A stretch of DNA of 50,359 nt from Pseudomonadota bacterium (GTDB lineage Bacteria; Pseudomonadota; Gammaproteobacteria; Xanthomonadales; Xanthomonadaceae): the NCBI GenBank assembly GCA_023419315.1, contig JAEZYE010000038.1, positions 1 through 50,359 of the forward strand, written 5' to 3'. This document shows positions 20,513 through 28,971 of the stretch, one piece after another. A model generated the notes under the pieces. That model was not told the DNA's origin, did no database searches, and saw only the letters and a list, made by a program, of their open reading frames with translations. The position numbers and the translations under genes are program-made. Within the stretch, counting starts at the first letter, position 1. Each line of letters starts with the position of its first letter.

Positions 20513-23473
20513 ATGGCGAACACGCATCCGGAACTCCCGGTCGTCCGATCCACCAAGACAGTGGCATGGTCGGGCGTGCTGCTCGGCATCGTGCTGGCGT
20601 ACGTGCTGGGCTACTTCGTCCATCGTGATCGGCAGGTGCGGCTGCAGGCGGCCGAGCGGCAGAGCACCGCGCTGGCGAATGGCGCCGCGCGCCTGCTCGG
20701 GTTCGAACTGCGCAATCTGCAACGCGCGATGGGCGGCATCGCCGGTGACGCGCAGCAACTGTTCCGCACCGTGCCCGAATCCGCGCCGAAACTGCTCGGT
20801 GATGCCGTGGCCGGCGTGGTCGAGCGCCATGCCGAATTGCAGAGCATCGTCGTCATCGATCCCGAAGGCACGGCCATCACGCCGGGCGTGGGCCTGCGGG
20901 TGCCGATGGACGCCCGGCGCGCACGCCAAGACGGGGACCGTCGCCTGCGCTTCGGCGCATTGCAGCGCGTCGAGAATCAATGGGTGCTTCCGCTGCTGAT
21001 GCCGATGGAGGACGGCAACTGGATTGTCACCCGCCTGCGGGTCAGCGAAATCCAGAGCATCCTCGCCAATCTCGACACCGGCCGTGATGGCGTCGCGGCG
21101 GTGACCGACAGCAATGGCACCGTGCTCGCGCGCAGCCGCGAAGCGGAGCACTATGTCGGCAGGCGCTATCCGGATTTGATCCCGGAGCAGCCGGTGCAGC
21201 CGATGACGGTGCTGACACGGCGCAGCGTGGTCGATGGCATCACCCGCATCAGCACGCGCCTGTACCTGCCCGAGTACCGGCTCTACGTCAGCGCCGGACT
21301 GGGCAAGTCCGAAACGCTGCGCGACTGGAATTACCTGCTGCTGGGTTCGTTGCTGATCTACGCGCTCTACTGGGGCGGATTTCTCTATCTGTGGCGGCAT
21401 ATGCGTCGCAGCGCGCGCGCGCAGAAGCGCCTGATGCATGAAGCCGCGCGCAATGCCGAAGGCCTGCGGCTGGCGCAACAGGTCGGCAAGACCGGCACCT
21501 GGCTCATCCGCCAGAGTACGCAGCGGGTGGAATGGTCGGAGCAGGTGTCGGCGATTTTCGGTCGATCCGAACAGCGCCACACGGCGTCGCCGGAAGAGTT
21601 CTACGCGCTGGTGCATCCGGATGATCGACAGGCGCTGCAGAAGCAGTTCGCCGACGCCTGGAGCAAGCAGGAACCGTTCGTCGCCGAATACCGCATCCTG
21701 CGGCCGGACGGCCAGATCCGCTGGATCAGCAGCCGGGGCGGCGCGGTGGCGCGGCGCGACGGCGAGGTCTCCATGACCGGCACGGTGGTCGACATCACCA
21801 GCGAACGGCAGGCGCAGGCGCGTTTGATCGAAACCGAACGGCAGTTCCGGTTGCTGTTCGAACGCAATCCGTTGCCGTTCTGGGTGTTCGACAGCCAGAC
21901 GCTCAGGTTCCTGGAAGTGAACGAAGCCGCTGTGCGGCACTACGGATACAGCCGCGACGAATTCCTCGCGATGACCATCCTCGATATCCGGCCGCCGCAG
22001 GATTCGGTGGCGGTGCGGCAGTCGATGCTGGACCCGACACCGTTGCCGGAAGGCGAAGTGTGGCGGCACCTCAAGAAGGACGGCAGTGTCATCGATGTGC
22101 GCGTGTACAGCGCCGCCATCAATTACGGCGAACGGCCGGCGAAGCTGGTGCTGGCCGAGGACGTCAGCAGCACGCTGGCCTACGAACGCGAACTGAGTTT
22201 CCGCGCCAGTCATGACGCCACCACCGGCCTGTTGAACCTGCCGGGGCTCAAGGCATGGGCGGCGAATCACCGCACCGCCGGCCCGTTCACGCTGGTGTAC
22301 GTGCAGATGCGCGGCGTCGAACCGGTGGTGGACAGCCTGGGCCAGGCGGTTGCGACGCGCCTGCTCGACACCATCGCCAATCGCATCGAAGGGCTGGCGC
22401 ACGAATGGGGCGCGACCGCATTCGTGCCCGCGGAAGCCTTCGTCGTCGCGCTGGGCCAGCATGTCGATGTGGACGAAGCGGTGAATGAACTGCGCGCGGC
22501 GGCGATTACTCCGGTGGAGCAGGGCGGATCACTGCGCACGCTGGAGGCCTGGCTGGGCGTCGCGCGGTTCGAACGCGGTTTCGAGCAATCGGTCAGCCAT
22601 GCTGCGCTTGCTGCGCATATCGCGCGTGCCGAGGGCGCGGCCTGTCGCGCATTCCAGGAGGAGATGGCCGAGGCCGCAGGCCAGCGCCTGCGCATGATCG
22701 GCCGCATCCACCTGGCCTTGGAACGTCGCGAATTCGTGTTGAACTTCCAGCCCATCTATCGGCTGGATGAAGCGCGGCCGGCCGCACTCGAGGCGTTGAT
22801 TCGCTGGCCGCAGCCCGATGGTGGGAACGTGCCGCCTTCGCAGTTCATTCCGCTGGCCGAAGACGCGGGCCTGATGCAGGCGCTGGGCGACTGGGTGATG
22901 GAGGAAGCGGTGGTCTGCCATCGCCGCCTTTCCGAAGCCGGCTGGAACGATCTGCCGATCGCCATCAATGTGTCGCCGTTGCAGTTGCGCAGGCCGGATT
23001 TTGCGGATCGATTGATTCGCGCACTGCAACGCAGCGGCTTGCCGCGCGGTGCGTTGCATGTGGAAGTGACTGAAAGCGTGTTGCTGGATCGTCCCGAATC
23101 GGCGATGCAGACGATGCGTGCGCTGCAGAAGCACGGCGTGTGCACTTCACTGGACGATTTCGGCACCGGCTTCTCGAGCATGGCGTACCTGCAGCAACTG
23201 CCGCTCGACGCACTCAAGATCGACCGCACGTTCGTGCGCGATGTCGCGGAAGACGAACGCAGCGCCGCCATTTGCCGCGCGCTGATCACGCTTGGCCACA
23301 ATCTCGGGCTCACCGTGGTCGCCGAGGGTGTCGAGACGCCCGAGCAGCTGGATTGGCTGCGGCGCCACCACTGCGATCAGGTGCAGGGTTATCTGCTGGC
23401 ACGGCCCATGGGCCTGGAACGGCTTGTGCAGCACTTGGCCGAGGCGATCGAAGCGGAGAGTCTGCGTCGCTGA
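20513..23473 (+). CDS. Membrane PAS/degenerate GGDEF/EAL c-di-GMP phosphodiesterase
   Basis: The 986-residue protein has TM helix 15-35, a periplasmic sensory domain (36-273, Cache-like; ESAPKLLGDAVAGVV, GVAAVTDSNGTVLA), a second TM helix (about 274-294), two PAS domains (about 310-420 and 440-545), a GGDEF domain (about 560-705) and an EAL domain (about 725-986). The cyclase site is degenerate (PAEAF where GGDEF is expected), so this domain is not catalytic. The EAL domain is intact: EALIRW, INVSPLQL, EVTES, SLDDFGTGFSS, LKIDRTFV and AEGVET. It should hydrolyse c-di-GMP in response to periplasmic and cytoplasmic cues. The start ATG has a weak ribosome site. It is driven by a perfect sigma-54 promoter. 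Confidence 0.93.
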   Translation: MANTHPELPVVRSTKTVAWSGVLLGIVLAYVLGYFVHRDRQVRLQAAERQSTALANGAARLLGFELRNLQRAMGGIAGDAQQLFRTVPESAPKLLGDAVAGVVERHAELQSIVVIDPEGTAITPGVGLRVPMDARRARQDGDRRLRFGALQRVENQWVLPLLMPMEDGNWIVTRLRVSEIQSILANLDTGRDGVAAVTDSNGTVLARSREAEHYVGRRYPDLIPEQPVQPMTVLTRRSVVDGITRISTRLYLPEYRLYVSAGLGKSETLRDWNYLLLGSLLIYALYWGGFLYLWRHMRRSARAQKRLMHEAARNAEGLRLAQQVGKTGTWLIRQSTQRVEWSEQVSAIFGRSEQRHTASPEEFYALVHPDDRQALQKQFADAWSKQEPFVAEYRILRPDGQIRWISSRGGAVARRDGEVSMTGTVVDITSERQAQARLIETERQFRLLFERNPLPFWVFDSQTLRFLEVNEAAVRHYGYSRDEFLAMTILDIRPPQDSVAVRQSMLDPTPLPEGEVWRHLKKDGSVIDVRVYSAAINYGERPAKLVLAEDVSSTLAYERELSFRASHDATTGLLNLPGLKAWAANHRTAGPFTLVYVQMRGVEPVVDSLGQAVATRLLDTIANRIEGLAHEWGATAFVPAEAFVVALGQHVDVDEAVNELRAAAITPVEQGGSLRTLEAWLGVARFERGFEQSVSHAALAAHIARAEGAACRAFQEEMAEAAGQRLRMIGRIHLALERREFVLNFQPIYRLDEARPAALEALIRWPQPDGGNVPPSQFIPLAEDAGLMQALGDWVMEEAVVCHRRLSEAGWNDLPIAINVSPLQLRRPDFADRLIRALQRSGLPRGALHVEVTESVLLDRPESAMQTMRALQKHGVCTSLDDFGTGFSSMAYLQQLPLDALKIDRTFVRDVAEDERSAAICRALITLGHNLGLTVVAEGVETPEQLDWLRRHHCDQVQGYLLARPMGLERLVQHLAEAIEAESLRR

Positions 23474-23496
23474 ACAGGCCGATCAGGGCCGGCGGA

Positions 23497-23805
23497 TCAG
23501 GGACCGGCTTCCGCCACGGTGGACGCAGCCGCACCGGGCGCGGCGGGTGGCGATGACCACAGATCCGACAGCAGCGAGCCCAGCAGCAGTCCGAGCATCA
23601 GGAACGCGCTGCGCGACCACCACTTGAGCACATCCCGCACATGGGCCGGCTCGGCCCGGGCTTCCGTGCGCGGCAGCTTCCTGCGTAGCGCGGCAGCCGG
23701 ACGCGTCGGCAGATCACGGCGTCGCGCGACGGCGGCATGACGCGCGTGCGCGGCGGCGCCGGTCGGGCGCATCGTAGGCGCGTCAGGGGCTGCGAACGGA
23801 TCCAC
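23497..23805 (-). CDS. Small membrane protein, 102 residues
   Basis: The GTG at 23803-23805, behind GGAG with 5-base spacing, starts a protein with a basic Ala/Arg-rich N-terminal part and one C-terminal membrane helix (AFLMLGLLLGSLLSDLW) in a tail-anchored arrangement. It contains the segment PAHVRDVLKWWSRS just before the helix. No family was recognised. It ends convergently 23 bases from the EAL gene. Codon use of the N-terminal part is less convincing than the tail, so the start is uncertain; an ATG at codon 14 (MRPTGAAAHARH) is an alternative. Confidence 0.5.
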   Translation of the reverse strand: MDPFAAPDAPTMRPTGAAAHARHAAVARRRDLPTRPAAALRRKLPRTEARAEPAHVRDVLKWWSRSAFLMLGLLLGSLLSDLWSSPPAAPGAAASTVAEAGP

Positions 23806-23932
23806 GTGAACTCCAGTTCCGCTGGGGGTGCGGGGAAAGGGGGCCGGCAGCTCATCTGCCGGGCCTGGCACGAACCCTACCGTGGAGGAGATCAAGAGCG
23901 CGTCAGCGAACGCGTCCGTACGTCGCGCCGGG

Positions 23933-23969
23933 ACAAAAACAAGGCGGCATCCATTGCCCTGATGCCGCC
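23933..23969 (-). terminator. Rho-independent terminator, minus strand
   Basis: On the minus strand a 9-base stem (GGCGGCATC with GATGCCGCC, loop AGGGCAATG) is followed by TTGTTTTTG. It would stop a transcript coming from the right, either the 24256 gene about 290 bases upstream or a transcript lying between 23970 and 24255. Confidence 0.7.
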
Positions 23970-24255
23970 CTGGCCACGTTGACGACGTGGGGGGAAATCG
24001 GAATCGGAGGACCGAACGGCGATCCAGACGAGGTGTGACCCGCCGCGCACCTGCATGCGCAGGTGTCGATCCTCCTGTGGGGCTGCCGGTCCAAGTCGTG
24101 GGAGAGAGCGTCACGCCTCTGAATATGCAGCCAGACCGGGATGCATTCCGGTGTCCACGTGCGCAGTGTGCGCGATGCGGCGGAAACAGCCGGTGGAAAA
24201 GCCATGCGCAGGCCGTTAAACACGCGGCGCGGACAGCGTGCGTTCGGAAATGCGC
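23970..24255. other. Intergenic region, no supported gene; possible small RNA or long 3' UTR
   Basis: No frame of coding quality was found. Two short dyads occur on the minus strand: CCACGT-CGTCA-ACGTGG near 23977-23993 and CACCTGC-ATGC-GCAGGTG near 24050-24067. With the terminator at 23933 this could be the body of a small RNA, or simply the 3' untranslated region of the 24256 gene. Confidence 0.3.
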
Positions 24256-24546
24256 TCAGGCGTGGCTGGCGCGCAGCAGTACGGGTTCACCGCCGGACGG
24301 ATGCGTCGGCAGGCCGCGGCAATCGACGCAAGCGTTGTCGAGCGGTGCATAGGCTTCCCGCCAGCCGAGTACATACCAGTTGTCGTCGCCGTCGACGTCC
24401 GCCGCGCGCCAGTAGCGTCCGTCGAAACGGCCGTTGAACCATTCGGTGAAGTCCTCGGTGGAACACGCATAGATCGCCAGGGGCACGTCCACCGGCGGTG
24501 TACGTTCGGGCAGGTAACAGGAGAACTGGATCGATTCGGCTCCCAT
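24256..24546 (-). CDS. Hypothetical protein, 96 residues
   Basis: The ATG at 24544-24546 follows GGGGAG, and the coding-like frame runs MGAESIQFSCYLPERTPPVD, FTEWFNGRFDGRYWRAADVD, DNWYVLGWREAYAP. It has no signal peptide or TM segment. A CxxC pair (NACVDCRGLP) near residue 77 could bind metal. No family was recognised. It is divergent from the ferritin-like gene, separated by 240 bases, with no obvious promoter. Confidence 0.65.
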   Translation of the reverse strand: MGAESIQFSCYLPERTPPVDVPLAIYACSTEDFTEWFNGRFDGRYWRAADVDGDDNWYVLGWREAYAPLDNACVDCRGLPTHPSGGEPVLLRASHA

Positions 24547-24786
24547 GACGGGGACTCCCCGCCGCATGCCGCGGCGCAAGCAGGTGGACGTGTGACCGGT
24601 GGACGCAACGCAACGGCAGCGGTCGAGTCCGCTTGTCCGTTGATACGTGCTGGCCGGAGCCGCATCGTGCTGCGCGCATCGTTAAAGGCGGATGCACGCG
24701 CGCGGTTGCGCTCATCACGATGCGTTCGCTTCGGTCGCGCTAGAAATTTCCCCCATACCTCCCACCCGACGGCAAGGAGTCGTTCA

Positions 24787-25398
24787 ATGGCACGTGCGTC
24801 CATGACTGATCAACCCCAGGTCCATGAATTGCTGCTGCAGGCGCTGGAAACCGAGCGCGGCGGCATCCAGGTCTACACCGCCGCGATCAAGGCTGCGCAG
24901 AATGAAGATCTGAAAGAAGAGTGGCAGAAGTACCTGCAGGAAACACAGCGGCACGAACAGATCCTGACCAGCGTGTTCGAGCAACTGGGCAAGGACCCCG
25001 AAGAGCGCAGCCCCGGTCGCGATGTCGTGACCCACCAGGGCGAATCACTGGTCGCCGCCATCGAAATGGCGATTGCCAATGCCGAGCCGGACGCGGCGGA
25101 GCTGGTCGCCGCCGAATGCGTGGTGCTGGCCGAAACCAAGGATCACCAGAACTGGGAACTCATCGGGCGCGTCGCCGGGATGGCCAAGGGCCAGGAAGCG
25201 AAGGTGCTCAAGGCCGCGCACGATGAGGTGGAGAAGGAAGAGGACCATCACCTCTATCACACCAAGGGATGGGCGCGGGAACTCTGGATCCAGGCGCTTG
25301 GCATGCCGGCCGTGCTGCCGCCACCGGAGGAAGAGAAGAATGTCGAGTCCGCCATCGGTGCAGCGCGTGCCGAACAAGCGCGCGACAAAATGATGTAA
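24787..25398 (+). CDS. Ferritin-like domain protein
   Basis: The 203-residue protein is a four-helix bundle of the ferritin/rubrerythrin-like class. The helices start with ETERGGIQVYTAAI, EEWQKYLQETQRHEQIL, EMAIANAEPDAAELVAAECV and KAAHDEVEKEEDHHLYH. The E and E-x2-H-type residues (LETERGG, ETQRHEQ, AAHDEVEKEEDHH) are placed to build a di-metal site, though a rubredoxin domain is absent. Such proteins often respond to iron or oxidative stress; the activity here is unknown. The ATG at 24787 follows AAGGAG. A TAGAAA -10-like element at about 24740 and a strong terminator at 25430 indicate a monocistronic unit. Confidence 0.85.
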   Translation: MARASMTDQPQVHELLLQALETERGGIQVYTAAIKAAQNEDLKEEWQKYLQETQRHEQILTSVFEQLGKDPEERSPGRDVVTHQGESLVAAIEMAIANAEPDAAELVAAECVVLAETKDHQNWELIGRVAGMAKGQEAKVLKAAHDEVEKEEDHHLYHTKGWARELWIQALGMPAVLPPPEEEKNVESAIGAARAEQARDKMM

Positions 25399-25429
25399 CG
25401 CGCCCGACCGGGGCAGCAGTACGCGCCAG

Positions 25430-25461
25430 ACGGCGCAGCGATCGAATCGCTGCGCCGTTTT
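25430..25461 (+). terminator. Rho-independent terminator of the ferritin-like gene
   Basis: A 13-base perfect stem (ACGGCGCAGCGAT with ATCGCTGCGCCGT) and CGA loop is followed by TTT, 32 bases after the stop codon. Confidence 0.9.
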
Positions 25462-25513
25462 CATACAGGGGTTTCAAGCCGTCGCGCCGGTGCGCACGCG
25501 CTGGCGCAGGACG

Positions 25514-25807
25514 TCAGAATTCGTCCACGAACTCCACCGCCAGGCCCAGTGCCTCGGCATTGCGGTTAATCAGTTCGCGCACCTGCTCGCCGGTGCGGTG
25601 GTCGGGCAACTCGATCTCGACCGCATGCACGCCGCCGCCGCTCATGTCGTCCACCAGCCCGGCAGAACTCGAATCGTCATCGTCCATGTGGGGCATGAGG
25701 TCTGCAATCTCCTCGACGCGCTCCACGCCATCGACACCATGCACCGCGCTGATGACGGCGCTGGCATCGGTCTCACTGCCTGTCAGGCGGACACGCAACA
25801 TCGGCAT
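25514..25807 (-). CDS. Hypothetical protein, 97 residues
   Basis: The ATG at 25805-25807 follows AAGGAGAA with ideal spacing. The protein starts MPMLRVRLTGSETDASAVI, has a strand-helix pattern (VRLTGS, ASAVISAVHGVDGVERVEEI) suggesting a small ferredoxin-like or regulatory fold, an acidic linker (MDDDDSSSAG) and a second strand-helix unit (VHAVEIELPDHRTGEQVREL). Its function was not recognised. It is probably monocistronic and divergent from the tyrosine phosphatase gene. Confidence 0.7.
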   Translation of the reverse strand: MPMLRVRLTGSETDASAVISAVHGVDGVERVEEIADLMPHMDDDDSSSAGLVDDMSGGGVHAVEIELPDHRTGEQVRELINRNAEALGLAVEFVDEF

Positions 25808-25947
25808 GCAGTTCTCCTTCTGAACGGAATGAATCGTCCCGGCTGGTGTAAGCGGACGCGGGCAAAGAGCGCGTGAATGCACGTGCGGGCGCGCGCTGCC
25901 TGCCTGCGTGGCCGATGCCTTCACGGCGTGCCGGTCACACTGATGAC

Positions 25948-26385
25948 ATGAAAAGCGTGTTGATTGTCTGCGTCGGCAACATCTGCCGCAGCCCCATGGC
26001 CGTGGCCGTTCTGCGCCGTCATCTGCCCGCGGGCGTGCAGGTGTCTTCGGCCGGACTGGCGGCGCGTGCCGGCGATGGCGTGCATCCGGTGGCCGCCGAA
26101 GTGCTCGACGCGCACGGCCTGGCGCTGAACGACCATGTCGCGCGCCAGTTGCATCCCGACATGCTCGATGCCGCCGATCTGGTGCTCACGATGGAGCTGC
26201 GCCACGCCAATGCGCTGCGCGCCATCTCACCGCGCGTGCGCGCGAAGTTGCACCTGATGGGTCGATGGGACGGCAATCGCGAAGTGCGCGACCCGTGCGG
26301 ACGCCCGCGCGGCGCGTTTGAACAGGCCTTCACTGAAATCGAAACGTTCGCTCGACAGTGGTGCGACGCGATTTCGCGTGCATGA
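25948..26385 (+). CDS. Low-molecular-weight protein-tyrosine phosphatase (Wzb/EpsP-like)
   Basis: The 145-residue protein is a class II LMW-PTP. The P-loop CVGNICRS (C8 nucleophile, R14) follows the first strand MKSVLIV, and the general acid D115 is found in DPCGRP. In exopolysaccharide loci this enzyme dephosphorylates the C-terminal tyrosines of Wzc and lets the kinase cycle during polymerisation. The Wzc homologue lies 2.6 kb downstream, after the initiating transferase. It is separated from that operon by 218 bases carrying GTGCAC motifs and a -10-like element, so it may be independently transcribed. Confidence 0.93.
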   Translation: MKSVLIVCVGNICRSPMAVAVLRRHLPAGVQVSSAGLAARAGDGVHPVAAEVLDAHGLALNDHVARQLHPDMLDAADLVLTMELRHANALRAISPRVRAKLHLMGRWDGNREVRDPCGRPRGAFEQAFTEIETFARQWCDAISRA

Positions 26386-26603
26386 ACAAAAGTTCATCAA
26401 CATCCACGAACGTGCACGCAGCTGACCGAACGCATGCGTGTGCACATGTCTTTCATCCGCTCATCAAGATGCTGTCGCTAGATTCGCAGGACGAATGATT
26501 GGCTAACGTGGGTGTCACGCGGAAACAGCGAGCGCAACGGGAGCAATTGGCTGTAATGGATGTCGGCCGGACAGCAGACGCATAACAACAAGAGGAAAGC
26601 TGG
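26386..26603 (+). promoter_or_regulatory. Upstream region of the exopolysaccharide operon
   Basis: This gap holds an inverted repeat ATGAAC-AAAA-GTTCAT overlapping its left edge (26382-26397), two GTGCAC hexamers 28 bases apart (26412 and 26440), and a -10-like TAGATT (26479-26484). Together they suggest the main promoter and operators of the operon starting at 26604. No good -35 or sigma-54 box was seen. A purine-rich AAGAGGAAAG lies just before the ATG. Confidence 0.4.
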
Positions 26604-28913
26604 ATGGAGCATCCCCGGATTATCGCGGCCGGCGCGATTGCGCTGGCCGTGACACTGTTCGCCATTTTTTCCATGCGGCCGTGGGCACGCAAGGTGGGAC
26701 TGGTGGACCGTCCCGACACGCGCAAGCAGCACAGCGGACGCGTGCCGCTGGTGGGCGGCATCTGCTTCTTCATCGGCATGCTCGTCGGGCTGAGCTATTT
26801 GGGTTATCTCGACCGTTTCGTGATGAGCCTGCTGGTCGGCAGCGCGTTGATCGTGGCCGTGGGCGTGGCCGACGACGTGGTCAACCTCAGCGTGCGCACA
26901 CGACTGTTTACCGAGTCGGCGATCGTCGGGCTGGTGATCCTCAGCACGGGCTACTACATCGATCATCTCGGCGGGCTTCTGCCCGGCAGTGATTTCCGTC
27001 TCGGCATCTGGGGCATCCCGCTGACGATCTTCGCGGTCATCGGCTTGATCAACGCATTCAACATGCTGGACGGAATCGACGGGCTGGCGACGTCGGTCGC
27101 GATGGTGTGCATCGCATCGGTCCTGTTGTACGACCGCGCGGGCTGGGCGCTGGTCGGCGTTATGTTCATGCTGCAGATCCTGTTCGCCGCGCTGATTCCC
27201 TACATCCTCGTCAACCTGGGCTGGCCGGATGGCCGCAAGATTTTCATGGGCGATGCGGGCAGCACGGTCATCGGCTTCCTGCTGGGGTGGAGCCTGATCT
27301 ACCTGAGTCATTCGCGCGTCGGCCGCCTCGCGCCGGTGGACGTGCTGTGGTGCGTGGCCTTGCCGGTGCTCGACACGCTGGCGGTGATGTATCGCCGCAT
27401 GCGCCTGGGCCGCTCCCCCTTCAGTGCGGACCGCCAGCATCTGCACCATCTGCTGATCGATGGCGGCTTCTCGCGCGGCGCCACGCTGGCACTGATGGTC
27501 AGCGGTTGCGCCTTGCTCGCCACGCTCGGCTATGCGCTGCGCGGTGCACCGGACATCGTCAACCTGCTGACCTTCATCGGCGTCACCGTTGCTTATGTGC
27601 TCGGTGTGCCGCGCCTGATCGAAATGCGCCGCGCCGGCTTCGCCTGGCGGCCGGCCCTGCGCCGTCCGGTGCCGGTGACGCGTCCGAACCTGCCGGTCCG
27701 ATTCGCGCGCCATCGCCTCAGCAATGAAGATCACGAGCCGTATCCGGTGCCCGCTGAAGCGGAACGTGTGCGCGCGCTGTGCGTGGTCGCAGCGACGCCG
27801 GAATCGATCGGTGTCGCGCCGATTGCGCAGCAATTGGCGAACGACGATCGATTCGATTCCAGTGTCTGCCTGTCCGACGTGCCCGGTGTGGATGGCGAAG
27901 CCGCGCTGCGCCTGTTCGGTTTGCAGGCCGATGGCCGCCTGACCGGCGACGGCAGCGGCGACGCGATGGTGGCCGGTGTCCGCCAGCTGTTCCAGCAGAT
28001 GAAGCCGGATGTGGTGCTGGTACCCGCGAATGCGCCGGCCACGTTTGCGCTGAGCCTGGCCGCGCATGCGGATGAGGTGCCGGTGGTCTGCGTCGATGCG
28101 GACATGCCGGCCGCCACGCGTTCGCATTGGCCGAATGACGCGAGCCGGCGCATCGTGCAGTCGCTTGCCGCGCTGCACATCGCCACCAGCCAGGGCACCG
28201 GCCAGCGTCTGCGCGAAGAAGGCATTCCGCCGGAGCGCGTGCTCGTCGATGACGCCATCAGCGCCGACGCATTGCGGGCCGGGCTGGATCGCCTGCGCGC
28301 GCAGAACGGACTCGATCAGACGCTCGCGCAACGCTTTCCGTTCCTCCGCGAAGGCAGCCCCATGTTGCTCGTGCTGGGTGCGCCGTCGACCGAGGAAAGC
28401 GGGGCATTGGCCGAAGCGCTGGAGATGATTTCCCGCCGCCGTCCCGACGTGGACGTGCTGTGGCCGATCACGCAACCGGTGGGCGATGCCGCCGCGATCG
28501 AACCCCTGCGCGCGTTCGCCAACGTCCATGTCGTCGAACTGGTCGATTATCTGGGATGGGTGCACCTGCTCGAACGTGCGCGCCTGGTGCTGGCCGGTCG
28601 CAACATGCCCTGCGAAGGCCGCCTGCTCGGAAAGCCCGTGCTGCTGGCGCGCGATGAGCCGGAAGTCGGCAGCGAGGCCAGCGGCTGCATCGTCATCGGC
28701 AGCACCGCGCTGGCGATCGCCGGCCGCGTGCTCACGCTGCTGAGTGAACCGGACGCCTATCGCTCCGTGTGCGCGGCCGCGTCCGCCACCGCGACGCCGG
28801 AAGAGCGCGGCCTGCCGCTGACGGACGTGCTGCTCCGCCTGCGTGGCAGCGACGACGGCCACGGCGACTCCGGCGACCTGCGCTACGCCTACGGTGTGCG
28901 CGAAGCCTCCTGA
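26604..28913 (+). CDS. WecA-like initiating sugar-1-phosphate transferase fused to a degenerate WecB-like domain
   Basis: Residues 1-350 are a MraY/WecA-type membrane transferase with about ten helices, the magnesium-binding D90-D91 (VADD), NAFNMLDGIDG (150-160, D156 and D159), GDAGS (216-220) and the cytosolic QHLHH (278-282). It would load a HexNAc-1-phosphate onto undecaprenyl phosphate to start each repeat unit. Residues 385-745 match UDP-GlcNAc 2-epimerase (WecB) in order and spacing, but every catalytic motif is changed: GTRPE is AATPE, GDTTS is ANAPA, the conserved AGLRT is ADMPA, HRREN is GAPSTEE, and TDSGG is AGRNM. This half is probably inactive and may be structural. 769 residues against about 350 for WecA. 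Confidence 0.88.
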   Translation: MEHPRIIAAGAIALAVTLFAIFSMRPWARKVGLVDRPDTRKQHSGRVPLVGGICFFIGMLVGLSYLGYLDRFVMSLLVGSALIVAVGVADDVVNLSVRTRLFTESAIVGLVILSTGYYIDHLGGLLPGSDFRLGIWGIPLTIFAVIGLINAFNMLDGIDGLATSVAMVCIASVLLYDRAGWALVGVMFMLQILFAALIPYILVNLGWPDGRKIFMGDAGSTVIGFLLGWSLIYLSHSRVGRLAPVDVLWCVALPVLDTLAVMYRRMRLGRSPFSADRQHLHHLLIDGGFSRGATLALMVSGCALLATLGYALRGAPDIVNLLTFIGVTVAYVLGVPRLIEMRRAGFAWRPALRRPVPVTRPNLPVRFARHRLSNEDHEPYPVPAEAERVRALCVVAATPESIGVAPIAQQLANDDRFDSSVCLSDVPGVDGEAALRLFGLQADGRLTGDGSGDAMVAGVRQLFQQMKPDVVLVPANAPATFALSLAAHADEVPVVCVDADMPAATRSHWPNDASRRIVQSLAALHIATSQGTGQRLREEGIPPERVLVDDAISADALRAGLDRLRAQNGLDQTLAQRFPFLREGSPMLLVLGAPSTEESGALAEALEMISRRRPDVDVLWPITQPVGDAAAIEPLRAFANVHVVELVDYLGWVHLLERARLVLAGRNMPCEGRLLGKPVLLARDEPEVGSEASGCIVIGSTALAIAGRVLTLLSEPDAYRSVCAAASATATPEERGLPLTDVLLRLRGSDDGHGDSGDLRYAYGVREAS

Positions 28914-28971
28914 TGTTTTCTGCGCCGGCGTTGGCCGCGCATCCCCCATGCAAGCAACGAGGTGACATTCG

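Noticed and set aside
19784..22462. An 892-codon minus-strand frame
   Set aside because: It opposes the MgtC-like and EAL genes and is rich in Arg, His and Gln with no domain.
23903..24223. Minus-strand frame of 106 codons
   Set aside because: It runs through the terminator hairpin and shows no coding signal or ribosome site.
26431..26520. Sigma-54 promoter before the exopolysaccharide operon
   Set aside because: No GG/GC pair with proper spacing was found; only a -10-like TAGATT.
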